64,000 nt of DNA, taken from contig CALXSJ010000003.1 of assembly GCA_944391115.1 (NCBI GenBank), positions 62,001 to 126,000 of the forward strand, written 5' to 3'. A model generated the notes under the pieces. It saw only the letters and a program-made list of their open reading frames with translations, was not told the DNA's origin and did no database searches. The position numbers were made by a program, and so were the translations under genes. Of this stretch, positions 44,795-53,519 are shown piece by piece. Each line of letters begins with the position of its first letter. Position 1 is the stretch's first letter. Source of the DNA: an uncultured Victivallales bacterium. Its GTDB lineage: Bacteria; Verrucomicrobiota; Lentisphaeria; Victivallales; UBA1829.

Positions 44795-46000
44795 ATGCCG
44801 GAAGAGGATCATATCTTCAGTGTAAGCGAACTCAACGGGATCATGCGTGAAATCGTGGAAGGTTCGCTCCGTCCGATGTGGGTCGGCGGCGAAGTCGGCA
44901 ATCTGACGCTGCACCGGAGCGGACACGCCTACATGACGCTCAAGGACGCCTCCTCTCAGATCAAGGCGGTCTACTTCGGCGGCGCGAACGAGTGCGCGAA
45001 GCTCAAGGTCGCCGAGGGTTCCCGGATCGAGGCTTACGGAAAACTCTCCGTCTACATGCCGCGCGGCGAATATCAGTTTGCGATCCGCAGTCTGCGTCCT
45101 CTGGGGCTGGGGGAACTCCAGCGGCAGTTTGAGCTTCTGAAACAGCGCCTTGCCGCCGAAGGACTGTTCGACGAATCGCGCAAAAAACCGGTTCCGTTTC
45201 TGCCTGCGCGCATCGGGCTGGTGACTTCGCCGGACGGCGCGGCTCTGCACGATTTTCTGAAAATCTCCCTTTCGCGTTTTCCCGCGCTCGACATCAAAAT
45301 TTATCCCTCTCCCGTGCAGGGGAAGGGGGCGGAGCGTTATCTCGCCGCCGGAGTGAATTTCTTCAACCGTTACGGAAAGGTCGATGTGATCGTTCTGACG
45401 CGTGGAGGAGGGAGTCTCGAGGACCTCTGGCCGTTCAATGAAGAGGTCGTGGCGCGGGCGATTGCCGCGAGCCGGATTCCGGTTGTGAGCGCGGTCGGGC
45501 ACGAGATTGATTTCACGATCGCGGATTTTGCCGCCGATCTGCGTGCTCCCACGCCGTCGGGTGCGGCGGAGATGCTGATCCCGGAAAAAGAGGCGCTCGA
45601 GGAGACGCTTTCGTCGTTCCGGAGCCGGATCCTCGGGGCGGTCTCGCTCTCCTACGAGCGCGCGAAAAGCCGTCTGGACGGACTGATCGCCTCGGAAGCG
45701 CTGCGCAAACCCTCTTATTTCGTGATGGAGAAAAGCCAGGAGATTGATCTTCTGCTCAAGGACATGGCATCTGCGCTGGAATGCGCGCTTTCCGATGCGG
45801 ATGCACGTTTGCGACTCATGCGCGGCCAGTTGAAGACATTAAACCCGTATTCCATTCTGAACCGCGGGTATGCAATGCTGTTCGGCCCGGACGGGTCTCC
45901 TCTTGCAGATGCATCCGCCGCACCGGCGGGGACGCTTCTGACGGCACGGCTTGCCAGGGGCACGCTCCGTGTCCGTTCCGAAGGCGTTGCGGAGGAGTGA
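44795..46000 (+). CDS. xseA: Exodeoxyribonuclease VII large subunit
   Basis: A 401-residue protein with the N-terminal OB fold (MWVGGEVGNLTLHRSGHAYMTLKD) and the catalytic region containing ARIGLVTSPDGAALHDFL, DVIVLTRGGGSLEDLWPFNEE and VSAVGHEIDFTIADFAADLRAPTPS. The C-terminal coiled coil ends in LNPYSILNRGYAML. The family normally works with a small subunit XseB, whose gene is often adjacent; none is seen here. The ATG is one base after the stop codon of the M50 protease gene. A TTTTCC-GGC-GGAAAA hairpin lies 20 bases past the stop but has no T-run. Confidence 0.96.
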   Translation: MPEEDHIFSVSELNGIMREIVEGSLRPMWVGGEVGNLTLHRSGHAYMTLKDASSQIKAVYFGGANECAKLKVAEGSRIEAYGKLSVYMPRGEYQFAIRSLRPLGLGELQRQFELLKQRLAAEGLFDESRKKPVPFLPARIGLVTSPDGAALHDFLKISLSRFPALDIKIYPSPVQGKGAERYLAAGVNFFNRYGKVDVIVLTRGGGSLEDLWPFNEEVVARAIAASRIPVVSAVGHEIDFTIADFAADLRAPTPSGAAEMLIPEKEALEETLSSFRSRILGAVSLSYERAKSRLDGLIASEALRKPSYFVMEKSQEIDLLLKDMASALECALSDADARLRLMRGQLKTLNPYSILNRGYAMLFGPDGSPLADASAAPAGTLLTARLARGTLRVRSEGVAEE

Positions 46001-46162
46001 AGTGACCTCTGCGGAATTTTCCGGCGGAAAACGGATTTGTTCTCATGCCTCTGCGATGCCTTTTCCGGCAAAGCGGTTTTTCTTATGGTGGAAGGATGGC
46101 ATTCCTGTCTGTTTCGGGAGCCTCAAAAAACAGAAAAAAATGACGCCTGCCTTGTTTCCGGA

Positions 46163-46190
46163 TTGACTTTTCCGTCGGCGGTTGTATCTT
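46163..46190 (+). promoter_or_regulatory. Promoter of the structured leader RNA
   Basis: TTGACT (46163-46168), 16 bases, TATCTT (46185-46190). Expected transcription start near 46197. The stretch 46001-46160 upstream holds no gene that I can support. Confidence 0.5.
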
Positions 46191-46196
46191 TATTAA

Positions 46197-46450
46197 AAGA
46201 GAAGTGTTGTTTTTCGAAAAACTCAAAGGAGATTGAATGAATCAGAACTGAAGATGATCCTTTCAGAAGATAGAAAATAGAAACTGTATGAACGTCGAGC
46301 CTTGAACTACCACTTCAAATGAATGACGTTGCACAACCGGAAAAAACGGACGCGCTGATGTTTTCTGGCGTACTCCGATTCCTTATGGGTTGTGTAACGC
46401 TGTGGTAGGCGGAAGGCTCGCATAATTAAATCGGAGTGCGCCTTTTTTTT
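46197..46450 (+). ncRNA. Highly structured leader or small RNA upstream of the ankyrin gene
   Basis: A gene-free stretch with a long rod: CGAGCCTT (46296-46303) with AAGGCTCG (46413-46420); CTACCAC (46307-46313) with GTGGTAG (46402-46408); and a 12-bp helix of 46327-46338 with 46388-46399. A 14-bp stem, 46367-46380 with 46429-46442, is followed by eight T. The rod and the terminator stem cross each other, so they are alternatives or a pseudoknot. AAAGGAG precedes a four-codon frame MNQN at 46237. I do not recognise a known riboswitch, 6S, tmRNA, RNase P or SRP signature. Confidence 0.6.
46367..46450 (+). terminator. Intrinsic terminator ending the leader RNA
   Basis: GGCGTACTCCGATT (46367-46380) pairs with AATCGGAGTGCGCC (46429-46442) with one G-T wobble, and T8 follows (46443-46450). 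The large loop of 48 bases is unusual and contains half of the alternative rod. It lies 34 bases before the ankyrin start codon. Confidence 0.7.
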
Positions 46451-46483
46451 GCAGGACGGCGGACTCCGGGGGAGATGAGTCCG

Positions 46484-47362
46484 ATGCTTCCACGATTATC
46501 CGGCGGTCTGTATCCGTTCCGTTCCATTCTTCAAAGGATATCCGGATGCCTGCGTTATTTCCGCGGATCATCCGGAGACGGTCTGCTTCTGCTTGTATTT
46601 CTCTTTTTCTGTGTATTCATGGGGCTCTTTTTTGTGCCGGATTCCCGCATGAGCAGGGATGCCGCTGATGCCGCGGCCCGGAAAAAAATCCGCCTTTCCA
46701 GGGATTTCTGCATTGCCGCCGCGGAGGGAAATCTGAAAAAAGTTCAGTTTCTCCTGGCGCATGAGCGTATTTCTCCGAATTTTCCGCGATCGGGCTTGTT
46801 TCATGAGACTCCGCTGATTCTGGCCGTGAAAAACCGTCATTGGACGCTTGTGCATTATTTACTGCGGAAGAATGCCTCTCCCAATCTGGGAAGATGCAAT
46901 GGCGTGAGCCTGCTGGAATATGCTTTTCATCATGGCTCTGAGGATTTGTTTGCCTTGCTGCTTCGATACCGGGCGAATCCCAATGTCAGGGACGGAAATG
47001 GAGACCCTTTGCTGTTTGCCGCTGTCCGCGGGGGAAAGCATGCCATGCTGAAACTTCTGCTGGAGGCAAAAGCGGATCTCCGCAGACGAGACCGCAGGAA
47101 CAGGAGTGTTCTCCATGAAGCGGTGAACTGCAATGACGGACAGAGTGCAAGGCTGCTTTTACAATACGGTGCGGAAATCAATGCGCTGGATTGCCTTCAG
47201 GAAACCCCCTTGCATCTTGCCGCCCGAAAACGGAATATGGATATGATGTTTCTGCTGTTGAAACATGGGGCCGATCCGGGCATGCGGAATATTTCCGGTC
47301 AGACCGCACAGGAACTTTTCAGAACAGATTCTTTCCGTATCCGGAGTATGCCTGAGTTTTGA
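46484..47362 (+). CDS. Membrane-anchored ankyrin-repeat protein
   Basis: A 292-residue protein with one membrane helix near residues 36-57 (LLLLVFLFFCVFMGLFF) and about six ankyrin repeats from residue 75 to the end, for example TPLILAVKNRHWTLVHYLL, GDPLLFAAVRGGKHAMLKLL and TPLHLAARKRNMDMMFLLLKHGADP. The topology suggests repeats facing the periplasm. Ankyrin repeats mediate protein binding; the partner is unknown. GGGGGAG favours the ATG at 46484, with 46475 as alternative. Expression would require readthrough of the terminator directly upstream, so the leader probably regulates it. Confidence 0.82.
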   Translation: MLPRLSGGLYPFRSILQRISGCLRYFRGSSGDGLLLLVFLFFCVFMGLFFVPDSRMSRDAADAAARKKIRLSRDFCIAAAEGNLKKVQFLLAHERISPNFPRSGLFHETPLILAVKNRHWTLVHYLLRKNASPNLGRCNGVSLLEYAFHHGSEDLFALLLRYRANPNVRDGNGDPLLFAAVRGGKHAMLKLLLEAKADLRRRDRRNRSVLHEAVNCNDGQSARLLLQYGAEINALDCLQETPLHLAARKRNMDMMFLLLKHGADPGMRNISGQTAQELFRTDSFRIRSMPEF

Positions 47363-47522
47363 TACAGAGCCTCTTATTCCGGAGCGGGGAATGCTTCCTC
47401 CGGTCTGCTGCCGCTTTTCCGGAAAACGAAGCGGCGCGGCAGATCATTGAAAATCATCACTGCACTTTCATGGATTTCATACGTGAGACGGATTTGAAGT
47501 ATCCGGGAGTTTCTCTTATTTT
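47363..47522. other. Spacer between convergent ankyrin and asnB genes
   Basis: Contains a GCCGCTT/AAGCGGC stem with an outer CTGC/GGCAG, but no T-run. A short plus-strand frame here (47359 onward) looks weakly protein-like at first but runs into asnB and is not called. Confidence 0.3.
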
Positions 47523-49409
47523 TTACGGAATGCGTGTTTCCTTCCTCTGTTTCCAGAGGGCAAGAACGTATAGCAGCCAGAGGAAATACTGGTTATTCCT
47601 GCGTTCCAGCCAATGATCCTCCAGAAGCTTCCGGATGAATTCCGGTTTGAAATTCCATTCCCGGTGTATGGTTTCCGGGGTGAGCAGCTGTCGGGAGGAA
47701 TCTTTGAGTGCTGTGCGGAACCAGTCGCCGAGCGGGGTGGAGAAACCCTGTTTGGGGCGATCCCACAGCGTTCGCGGGATGTAACGCTCCAGCACCTTTT
47801 TCAGGATTCTTTTCCCTCCGTGACGGCGATCATATTGAAAGGAGAAAGGCAGGGAAATTGCAAATTCCACAATCCTGTGATCCAGCAGGGGCGGACGCAC
47901 CTCCAGGGAATGCGCCATACTGGCCCGGTCGACCTTGCAGCAGATGTCATCGGGCAGATAAAGCGCCATGTCGAGGAACGGCGCCAGGTAACGGGAGGGA
48001 ACCTGCTTTTCAAACTCCTTCAGGGCCCGGCGCAGCACCGAGTGTACAGAGTCAAACTTGCGGCCGGTCAGCTGCTCGAAGCGCAGGCGGGAGTAAACGC
48101 CGGAAATCATGCCGTACATATCATCAAACCGGTCATAGGAAACCACCGCTCCGCATCTGCCTGGAAGGGATTCCGTTCCGAACAGTGTTTCCAGAATTTT
48201 TCCTCCGCAGCGGCGCAGAACGCGGGGAACATACTCATCAATCCATGCAAATTTCCATAAGGCGGAGAGATTATTGTATCCGAAAAACAGCTCATCTCCG
48301 CCATCGCCGGAAAGCGCGGCCGTGACCTGTTTCCTTGCCACGGCGGACAGCAGATAAGTCGGCAGGGCGGAATCGTCGCCGTATGGTTCATCATAGATGT
48401 CCGGCAGTTTCGGCAGAATGGCGAAGAGTTCCTTTCCCGTCATGATTTCACAGGTGTGATCCGTGCCCAGATACTCCGCGATTTTTGCCGCATGATGAGT
48501 CTCGTCTTCCTGTTTTGTTTCAAAGCCGATGGTGAAGGTTTTCAGCTTTCCTGTACCGAGATGGTGCTGGGCGATTGCGCAGATCAGACTGGAGTCGATT
48601 CCTCCGGAAAGAAAAGCGCCGAGGGGCACGTCGGACATCAGCTCTTCCCGGACCGCCTCGTTTAGAAGGCGGTCCAGTTCATCGGCGGCATCCTCCGGCG
48701 TTCCGGAGAATTTCGTTTCCGGGATCCGGATTTTCCAGTAGGTTTCGGTCCGGCATTTCCCGTTTTCAAAAACCGCATATTGTCCGGGAGAAACTTTGAA
48801 GGTGTTCTGGTAGATTGTCAGCGGGGAGGGGATATAGCGCAGCAGCAGATAATGATCCAGGGCGACGGGATCCATCTTTTCCCGGCATTCCGGCAGAGCG
48901 GTAATCGCCTTGAGTTCCGAGGCGAAAACAAGCGTTCCCCCGCGGAGGTGGTAGTAAAGAGGTTTGATTCCCATTCTGTCGCGGAGCAGGAGCAGGCGGG
49001 GGACGCTGTTTCTGCGGTCCCATAGTGCCGCGGCGTACATCCCGCGCAGACGGCGGAAGAATGATTCCCCCTTGAAACAGAACCCCCAGAGGAGAACTTC
49101 GGAATCGGAGTCTGAGCGGAAATGCGCGCCCTGTTTTTCCAGCTCCTCCCGCAGTTCGCGGTAATTGTAGATTTCCCCGTTGACGGCCACTGCGACGCGC
49201 CGGTCCGGTGTGACGAATGGCTGCCTCCCCGCCTCGGAAAGATCAAGAATGCTCAGGCGGCGGTGTCCCATCCAGAGTTTCCAGTCCGTTTCCGTGTCGG
49301 AAAAAACGCCCTGCTGGTCCGGTCCCCTGTGCCGGAGTGTCTCCAGCGCCGTTTTCATCTTGTTTTCATCGGGGATGCAGCGTCCTGCATATCCGAAAAT
49401 CCCGCACAT
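47523..49409 (-). CDS. asnB: Asparagine synthase (glutamine-hydrolysing)-like amidotransferase
   Basis: A 628-residue two-domain enzyme. Cys2 of MCGIFGY is the glutaminase nucleophile (N-terminal Ntn domain with RHRGPD and AVNGEIYNY). The synthetase domain has the PP-loop LSGGIDSSL and ALSGDGGDELFFGY. It forms asparagine or, in glycan clusters, amidates sugar acids or related acceptors. Being the last gene of a ten-gene glycosyltransferase cluster favours the second role, by inference. The start is fixed because Cys must follow Met. There is an 11-base gap to the GT9 gene. Confidence 0.93.
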   Translation of the reverse strand: MCGIFGYAGRCIPDENKMKTALETLRHRGPDQQGVFSDTETDWKLWMGHRRLSILDLSEAGRQPFVTPDRRVAVAVNGEIYNYRELREELEKQGAHFRSDSDSEVLLWGFCFKGESFFRRLRGMYAAALWDRRNSVPRLLLLRDRMGIKPLYYHLRGGTLVFASELKAITALPECREKMDPVALDHYLLLRYIPSPLTIYQNTFKVSPGQYAVFENGKCRTETYWKIRIPETKFSGTPEDAADELDRLLNEAVREELMSDVPLGAFLSGGIDSSLICAIAQHHLGTGKLKTFTIGFETKQEDETHHAAKIAEYLGTDHTCEIMTGKELFAILPKLPDIYDEPYGDDSALPTYLLSAVARKQVTAALSGDGGDELFFGYNNLSALWKFAWIDEYVPRVLRRCGGKILETLFGTESLPGRCGAVVSYDRFDDMYGMISGVYSRLRFEQLTGRKFDSVHSVLRRALKEFEKQVPSRYLAPFLDMALYLPDDICCKVDRASMAHSLEVRPPLLDHRIVEFAISLPFSFQYDRRHGGKRILKKVLERYIPRTLWDRPKQGFSTPLGDWFRTALKDSSRQLLTPETIHREWNFKPEFIRKLLEDHWLERRNNQYFLWLLYVLALWKQRKETRIP

Positions 49410-49419
49410 GGCTCCGTCC

Positions 49420-50445
49420 TCAAGATTTTTTGCATGTTTTCAATATGTCCCATCCCGCCAGCGCCTGATAAAAATCATCGGTTGCAATGGATGCCAGGCA
49501 TTTTGCCGGATTCCCGAAACGGCAGGTCCTGAGATTGCAGCCGGAGCATTCCATCTCCTTTCGCAGGATGAATGAGTTCCGGCTGAACGGATGCCATTGG
49601 TTCGGCGGCAGGTCGTGTGCGGAGAAAACCGCGGCGCAGGGAATTCCCGCTGTTGCGGCAAGATGCATGCTGCCGGTGTCATTGCCGATATAGCACAGAC
49701 AGAAACGCAGAAACGCAATGGTCCGCCGCAGAGAGCGGCAGTCCGTGTCAAACAGGAAAGTTCCGCCGTATTTCCGCCTGAGCATATCGGCTGCCTCCCG
49801 GTCATCCTCTCCGCCAAGATACACAGGGAGAAAAGCATGGTTTTCTGAAAGGCGTCCGATCAGTTCCTCATAGCGCTGCAGAGGCCAGCGGCAGACATCT
49901 TTTCTTCCACCGATTCCGAATGCAATCATGGGAACTTCATGTGTCCTGCGGAGATGCAGCGCAATTTTTTCCGCATGACTGATCTCTTCCGGCGTGGAGG
50001 CAAATGCGAAAAGATCTTTGTTTCCGCGTGATAACCCCAGTGCTTCCAGACGTTTCAAATATCCTTCCGCAAGCATGATGTTTTCATGCTTCAGATCTGG
50101 AGTGCAGTGATAGATGCGCCTGCCGCGGAACAGCCGGAACAGGAGTGTCAGCGCCTTCGGCGGAGAGGGGGAAAAACAATACAAGGCGGAATAGGATGTC
50201 CGCAGGACCGCCAGAAGAAAGTAGAAATAGAACAGAAGCCTGCCGCCGGGTTTCAGGAAAGTTGTCCGTGTGAACAGGGTATTATGTTCATACAGTTCCG
50301 CCTGCGGCAGGGACGGTACCACGGAGATATTCAGCAGATGTAGCTCCGTATCCGGAAAGTTCTGCTGAATCATGCGGAAAGCGGGAAGAGCGACAAGCGT
50401 ATCCCCGATTCCCGCCACATGATAGATCAGAATTCTCTTTTTCAT
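49420..50445 (-). CDS. GT9-family (heptosyltransferase-like) glycosyltransferase
   Basis: A 341-residue GT-B enzyme. ILIYHVAGIGDTLVALPAFR is the family N-terminal motif, and YIGNDTGSMHLAATAGIPCAAVFSAHDP-like residues form the donor-binding site. Cysteines near the end (CSGCNLRTCRFGNPAKCL) resemble the C-terminal Cys cluster seen in some family members. It transfers a heptose or other sugar to a lipid-A-core or surface glycan acceptor. Its ATG overlaps the upstream GT2 stop codon by four bases. Confidence 0.9.
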   Translation of the reverse strand: MKKRILIYHVAGIGDTLVALPAFRMIQQNFPDTELHLLNISVVPSLPQAELYEHNTLFTRTTFLKPGGRLLFYFYFLLAVLRTSYSALYCFSPSPPKALTLLFRLFRGRRIYHCTPDLKHENIMLAEGYLKRLEALGLSRGNKDLFAFASTPEEISHAEKIALHLRRTHEVPMIAFGIGGRKDVCRWPLQRYEELIGRLSENHAFLPVYLGGEDDREAADMLRRKYGGTFLFDTDCRSLRRTIAFLRFCLCYIGNDTGSMHLAATAGIPCAAVFSAHDLPPNQWHPFSRNSFILRKEMECSGCNLRTCRFGNPAKCLASIATDDFYQALAGWDILKTCKKS

Positions 50446-51458
50446 TTTGCCTGTTGTTCCTTTTCCCGCGGAGCATCCGCCTTGACAATGAAATCCCGGA
50501 CCATGGAACGCGTGCCGAAGCCATAGCGGTAATGATCCCCCAGACGGGGAAGGGCGGAGACCAGCATGAAGAGACGTTTCCAGCGCGGTTTCTTCAAGAG
50601 TTCCGCGCGCCAGGAGAAATAACGGGAATATTGTATCAGCAGCTTCCGGTTGGGATTTTCCGGATAACTTTCTGTGAAACGGACGAAATCCCTCAGGAGA
50701 TCGGCAATGTAGAAAACATCATCGGACGTTTTCCATATTTCATGAAAGCGATGGAGCAGATTTTTCTTTATTTTCTGCACACAGGGAGTGGAGGTGTTCT
50801 GTGCATGCATCCGGTATTTGGTCAGCGGCCGGTCCACATAGCGAAGCACGCCGAGAAGTCCTGCGCTGTGTTCCAGCCAGAGGTCATGTGCCCGATAGCT
50901 TTCCGGAATCCGGGTAAATACCGGCAGATAACTTCTCTTCATTGCCATGTTGTGTCCGGAAAAGCCGATGGACTGGTTTAAAAGGGGGAAAAAACCTTTT
51001 CCCTCATTAATCCGTTTCATTTTTGTCTGGAAATCGCTGATGCCGTCCAGAAGTGTTTCATGCAGCGGATTCAGCTCCGCGTCGACCATCTCGCTGTTGC
51101 ATACGGCAACCCGGGATGCCGGATCATTCTCCAGAATCCCGGAAAGGATTTCGATTTTTTCCGGATGCCAGACATCGTCCTGATCGGAGAAGAAGATGAT
51201 ATCTCCTTCGGCTTCCTGCGCAAGATGGACGAAATTCTTTACAAACCCCAGCCGTTCCGGGTTCCGGATATACCGGAGTGTCCCCGGATATTGATCCCGG
51301 AGCGATTCCACGACCTGATGCGTGGCGTCATTCCGGGAGTCGTCTCCGATCAGGATTTCATCCGGGAGACGAGTCTGGCGGAAAATGCTCTCCAGCTGTT
51401 CCCCGATGTATTTTTCGCCATGATAGGCGGCAAGCACGACAGATATTTTAGGAGTCAT
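50442..51458 (-). CDS. GT2-family glycosyltransferase (rhamnosyltransferase-like)
   Basis: A 338-residue GT-A enzyme: ISVVLAAYHGEKYIGEQLESI, then LIGDDSRNDAT and FFSDQDDVWHPEKIE with the DxD-like metal site, then HDLWLEH. The ATG at 51458 gives an 11-base overlap with the upstream gene; Met codons at 51476 and 51500 are possible but lack binding sites. It is clearly paralogous to the next gene upstream, sharing GEKYI-EQLES, QTR-PDEILIGDDS and DQDD-W-PEKIE. Acceptor and donor unknown. Confidence 0.9.
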   Translation of the reverse strand: MTPKISVVLAAYHGEKYIGEQLESIFRQTRLPDEILIGDDSRNDATHQVVESLRDQYPGTLRYIRNPERLGFVKNFVHLAQEAEGDIIFFSDQDDVWHPEKIEILSGILENDPASRVAVCNSEMVDAELNPLHETLLDGISDFQTKMKRINEGKGFFPLLNQSIGFSGHNMAMKRSYLPVFTRIPESYRAHDLWLEHSAGLLGVLRYVDRPLTKYRMHAQNTSTPCVQKIKKNLLHRFHEIWKTSDDVFYIADLLRDFVRFTESYPENPNRKLLIQYSRYFSWRAELLKKPRWKRLFMLVSALPRLGDHYRYGFGTRSMVRDFIVKADAPREKEQQAK

Positions 51459-52470
51459 AATCAGGATCACTTTCATGAATTTGGTGACAGATGAAATCAT
51501 GAAGCATGGTTTTCATCCCGCTGCAATATTGAAAATAACGGAAGAAGTCAGTGGAGGAAAAACAGAAAGGCCGCAGATACAGAGGGGAAGAAAGAGCCTT
51601 TCTCCGTTTGTCAAAAAAACGGATCAGATCGGACAGGTATCGGGAATTTTCCGGAATATCTCCATAATGCTCCCCGAGACGGGATTGCAGAAAATCGCGC
51701 AGAGCGCACATCCTCCGTGTGAATTCATGCAGTTTCTTTGCGTGTGTCAGACCGTCCCTGGGATCATACTTCTGAATAGTTTTCCGCTTGTCGAAAAGCT
51801 TTGACACATTTCGCTCGTGTCGCCGGTAAAGAGTCAGCGCCTCCGGCAGACAGCGTATCCGCTCCATATAAGAGGTCAGATATTTTAAATGCTGGTCATG
51901 ATACGTGGCTGCCTCGCTCTTGAAGGGGAAAATGTTGTATCCCAGCGGCTTTTTCAGCGCGATATCATGTCCGGCGACAGGAATATCCCTCATGACGACA
52001 AGAGGAAACGCCTTCCCCCGGTTGATCCGGCGTATGTCATTGGATGTCAGTCCATAACGTTCAAACATCGTAAATCCGAGCGGATGAAGAAACTGATCGG
52101 TACATGCGCTGTCGCAGAAAAGCAGATCACAGGTTGGAGCCGATTCCAGGAATTGACTCATTTTCTCGATTTTTTCCGGCAGCCAGATGTCATCCTGGTC
52201 ACAAAGGAAAACAATGTTTCCCCGCGCTTCACGGTATAAATTCTCAAAATTGGTGCTGAATCCTTTTCTGTCCGGATTGCGGATATACCGCAGTTCGCCG
52301 TGATATCGTCCGCGGATTGCGTCAATTGCGCGGAATGTTGCATCGTCTGCGGAATCGTCTCCGATCAGAATCTCATCCGGGACACGGGTCTGGCAAAACA
52401 GGCTCTCCAGCTGTTCCGCAATGTATTTTTCTCCGCTGCAGGCGGCAATGGCAACAGTGACAAGACTCAC
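51448..52470 (-). CDS. GT2-family glycosyltransferase
   Basis: A 340-residue GT-A enzyme: VTVAIAACSGEKYIAEQLESL, EILIGDDSADDAT, FLCDQDDIWLPEKIEKM. The start is taken as GTG at 52470: AAGGAG lies eight bases before it and GTGA overlaps the stop codon of the gene upstream. The ATG at 52488 lies upstream of that binding site, so it would add six residues (QGAFT) without one. A tandem duplicate of the following gene. Confidence 0.9.
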   Translation of the reverse strand: MSLVTVAIAACSGEKYIAEQLESLFCQTRVPDEILIGDDSADDATFRAIDAIRGRYHGELRYIRNPDRKGFSTNFENLYREARGNIVFLCDQDDIWLPEKIEKMSQFLESAPTCDLLFCDSACTDQFLHPLGFTMFERYGLTSNDIRRINRGKAFPLVVMRDIPVAGHDIALKKPLGYNIFPFKSEAATYHDQHLKYLTSYMERIRCLPEALTLYRRHERNVSKLFDKRKTIQKYDPRDGLTHAKKLHEFTRRMCALRDFLQSRLGEHYGDIPENSRYLSDLIRFFDKRRKALSSPLYLRPFCFSSTDFFRYFQYCSGMKTMLHDFICHQIHESDPDYDS

Positions 52471-53519
52471 GGTAAAGGCTCCTTGCACATCAGGCGGGAT
52501 ATAGTTTTCCGAATTCCCTCTTCTTTCATGCCCATGCGGGCGATTATGCGGCCCAGCCGTTCCAGAAGGCTGTGGGGCGGGGATTTGAAATAATTCAGAG
52601 CCAGCATTCGCTCGAAACGATCCGGGAAACGATTCCAGAACCAGATCAGAGATGTTTCGTCACGGGTCGCAAGAAAACAGGAGAGCATCCGGTTCAAATA
52701 CTTCAGATAAGTTTCCTCCCAGAGCTCCGTTTCTTTTTTCCGGCCGGCGAAGAGTTGGAAAACGGCGTCATAAAAAGCCAGTTCAGGCTCTTTGTATTTT
52801 TGGAAAAAAGCAGCTTCCTGTTTTTCCAGAGAAGAATACATTCCGCCGTCATGTTTCCGGTAAACAGACATGACATCCGGCAGATAACCGATCTTTCCCT
52901 CTTTTGCGTGAAGCAGGTGCAGATACCAGTCTCCGGGGCAGATGCCCCGGGGATAGATTTTCCGGAACGTGTCGCCATAATATTTCCAGCGGTACACGGC
53001 GGATGCGGTCGTCAGTGCATTGCAGTGCAGCATGTATTTCAGCGGGATGCATCCTTTTCGGGAAAAGCGCGCATGAAATCCCGGTTCCGGATAAATTATT
53101 TCATGCCGGGCGGAAGACATCCCGTCATGAAGGATTGCGCCTGGATGAGCGCACATGGAAAAGTCCGGATGGGTCTCCAGGAAATTCACCTGTTTCTGCA
53201 GTTTCAGCGGATCTGTCCAGTAATCGTCTCCCTCGCATACCGCCGCATATTTTCCCGTGACACGGGAAAAGGTGTCAACCCCGTTGGCTACCGCCCCGAT
53301 CCGCTGCTGGTGGAAAACTGGTTTGACGATTGCCGGATGTGCCGCGGCATACTCCGCAATCGTTTTTCCCGTACTGTCTGTGGATGCGTCATCCGAAATC
53401 AGGAGTTCAAAGGGAAAATCCGTTTTCTGCGCCAGAATGCCGTCCAGACATTGCGCGATGAAGCGTTCCTGCTGACAGCAGATGACGACTACGGAAAGAA
53501 ATGGAGTTCCTGTTTTCAT
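52467..53519 (-). CDS. GT2-family glycosyltransferase
   Basis: A 350-residue GT-A enzyme: LSVVVICCQQERFIAQCLDGIL, LLISDDASTDST, CEGDDYWTDPLKLQKQ with the DxD-type site, and GDWYLHL. Less similar to the two other GT2 genes. The start ATG overlaps the stop codon of the acyltransferase gene by four bases and AGGAGTT-like bases lie upstream on the message. Part of the surface glycan cluster; specificity not determined. Confidence 0.9.
   Translation of the reverse strand: MKTGTPFLSVVVICCQQERFIAQCLDGILAQKTDFPFELLISDDASTDSTGKTIAEYAAAHPAIVKPVFHQQRIGAVANGVDTFSRVTGKYAAVCEGDDYWTDPLKLQKQVNFLETHPDFSMCAHPGAILHDGMSSARHEIIYPEPGFHARFSRKGCIPLKYMLHCNALTTASAVYRWKYYGDTFRKIYPRGICPGDWYLHLLHAKEGKIGYLPDVMSVYRKHDGGMYSSLEKQEAAFFQKYKEPELAFYDAVFQLFAGRKKETELWEETYLKYLNRMLSCFLATRDETSLIWFWNRFPDRFERMLALNYFKSPPHSLLERLGRIIARMGMKEEGIRKTISRLMCKEPLP

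Noticed and set aside
46197-46450. Leader RNA as 6S RNA, tmRNA, RNase P RNA or SRP RNA
   Set aside because: The long rod is 6S-like at first sight, but a terminator stem crosses it. There is no tmRNA-type CCA end, no RNase P GAGGAAAGUC-type core and no SRP GGAAGGAAGC loop.
46436-46475. Earlier GTG and ATG starts for the ankyrin protein
   Set aside because: The GTG lies inside the terminator stem and the ATG at 46475 directly abuts the ribosome binding site.
47359-47616. Short plus-strand frame after the ankyrin gene
   Set aside because: Only its middle looks protein-like; it has no binding site and runs into the asnB gene on the other strand.
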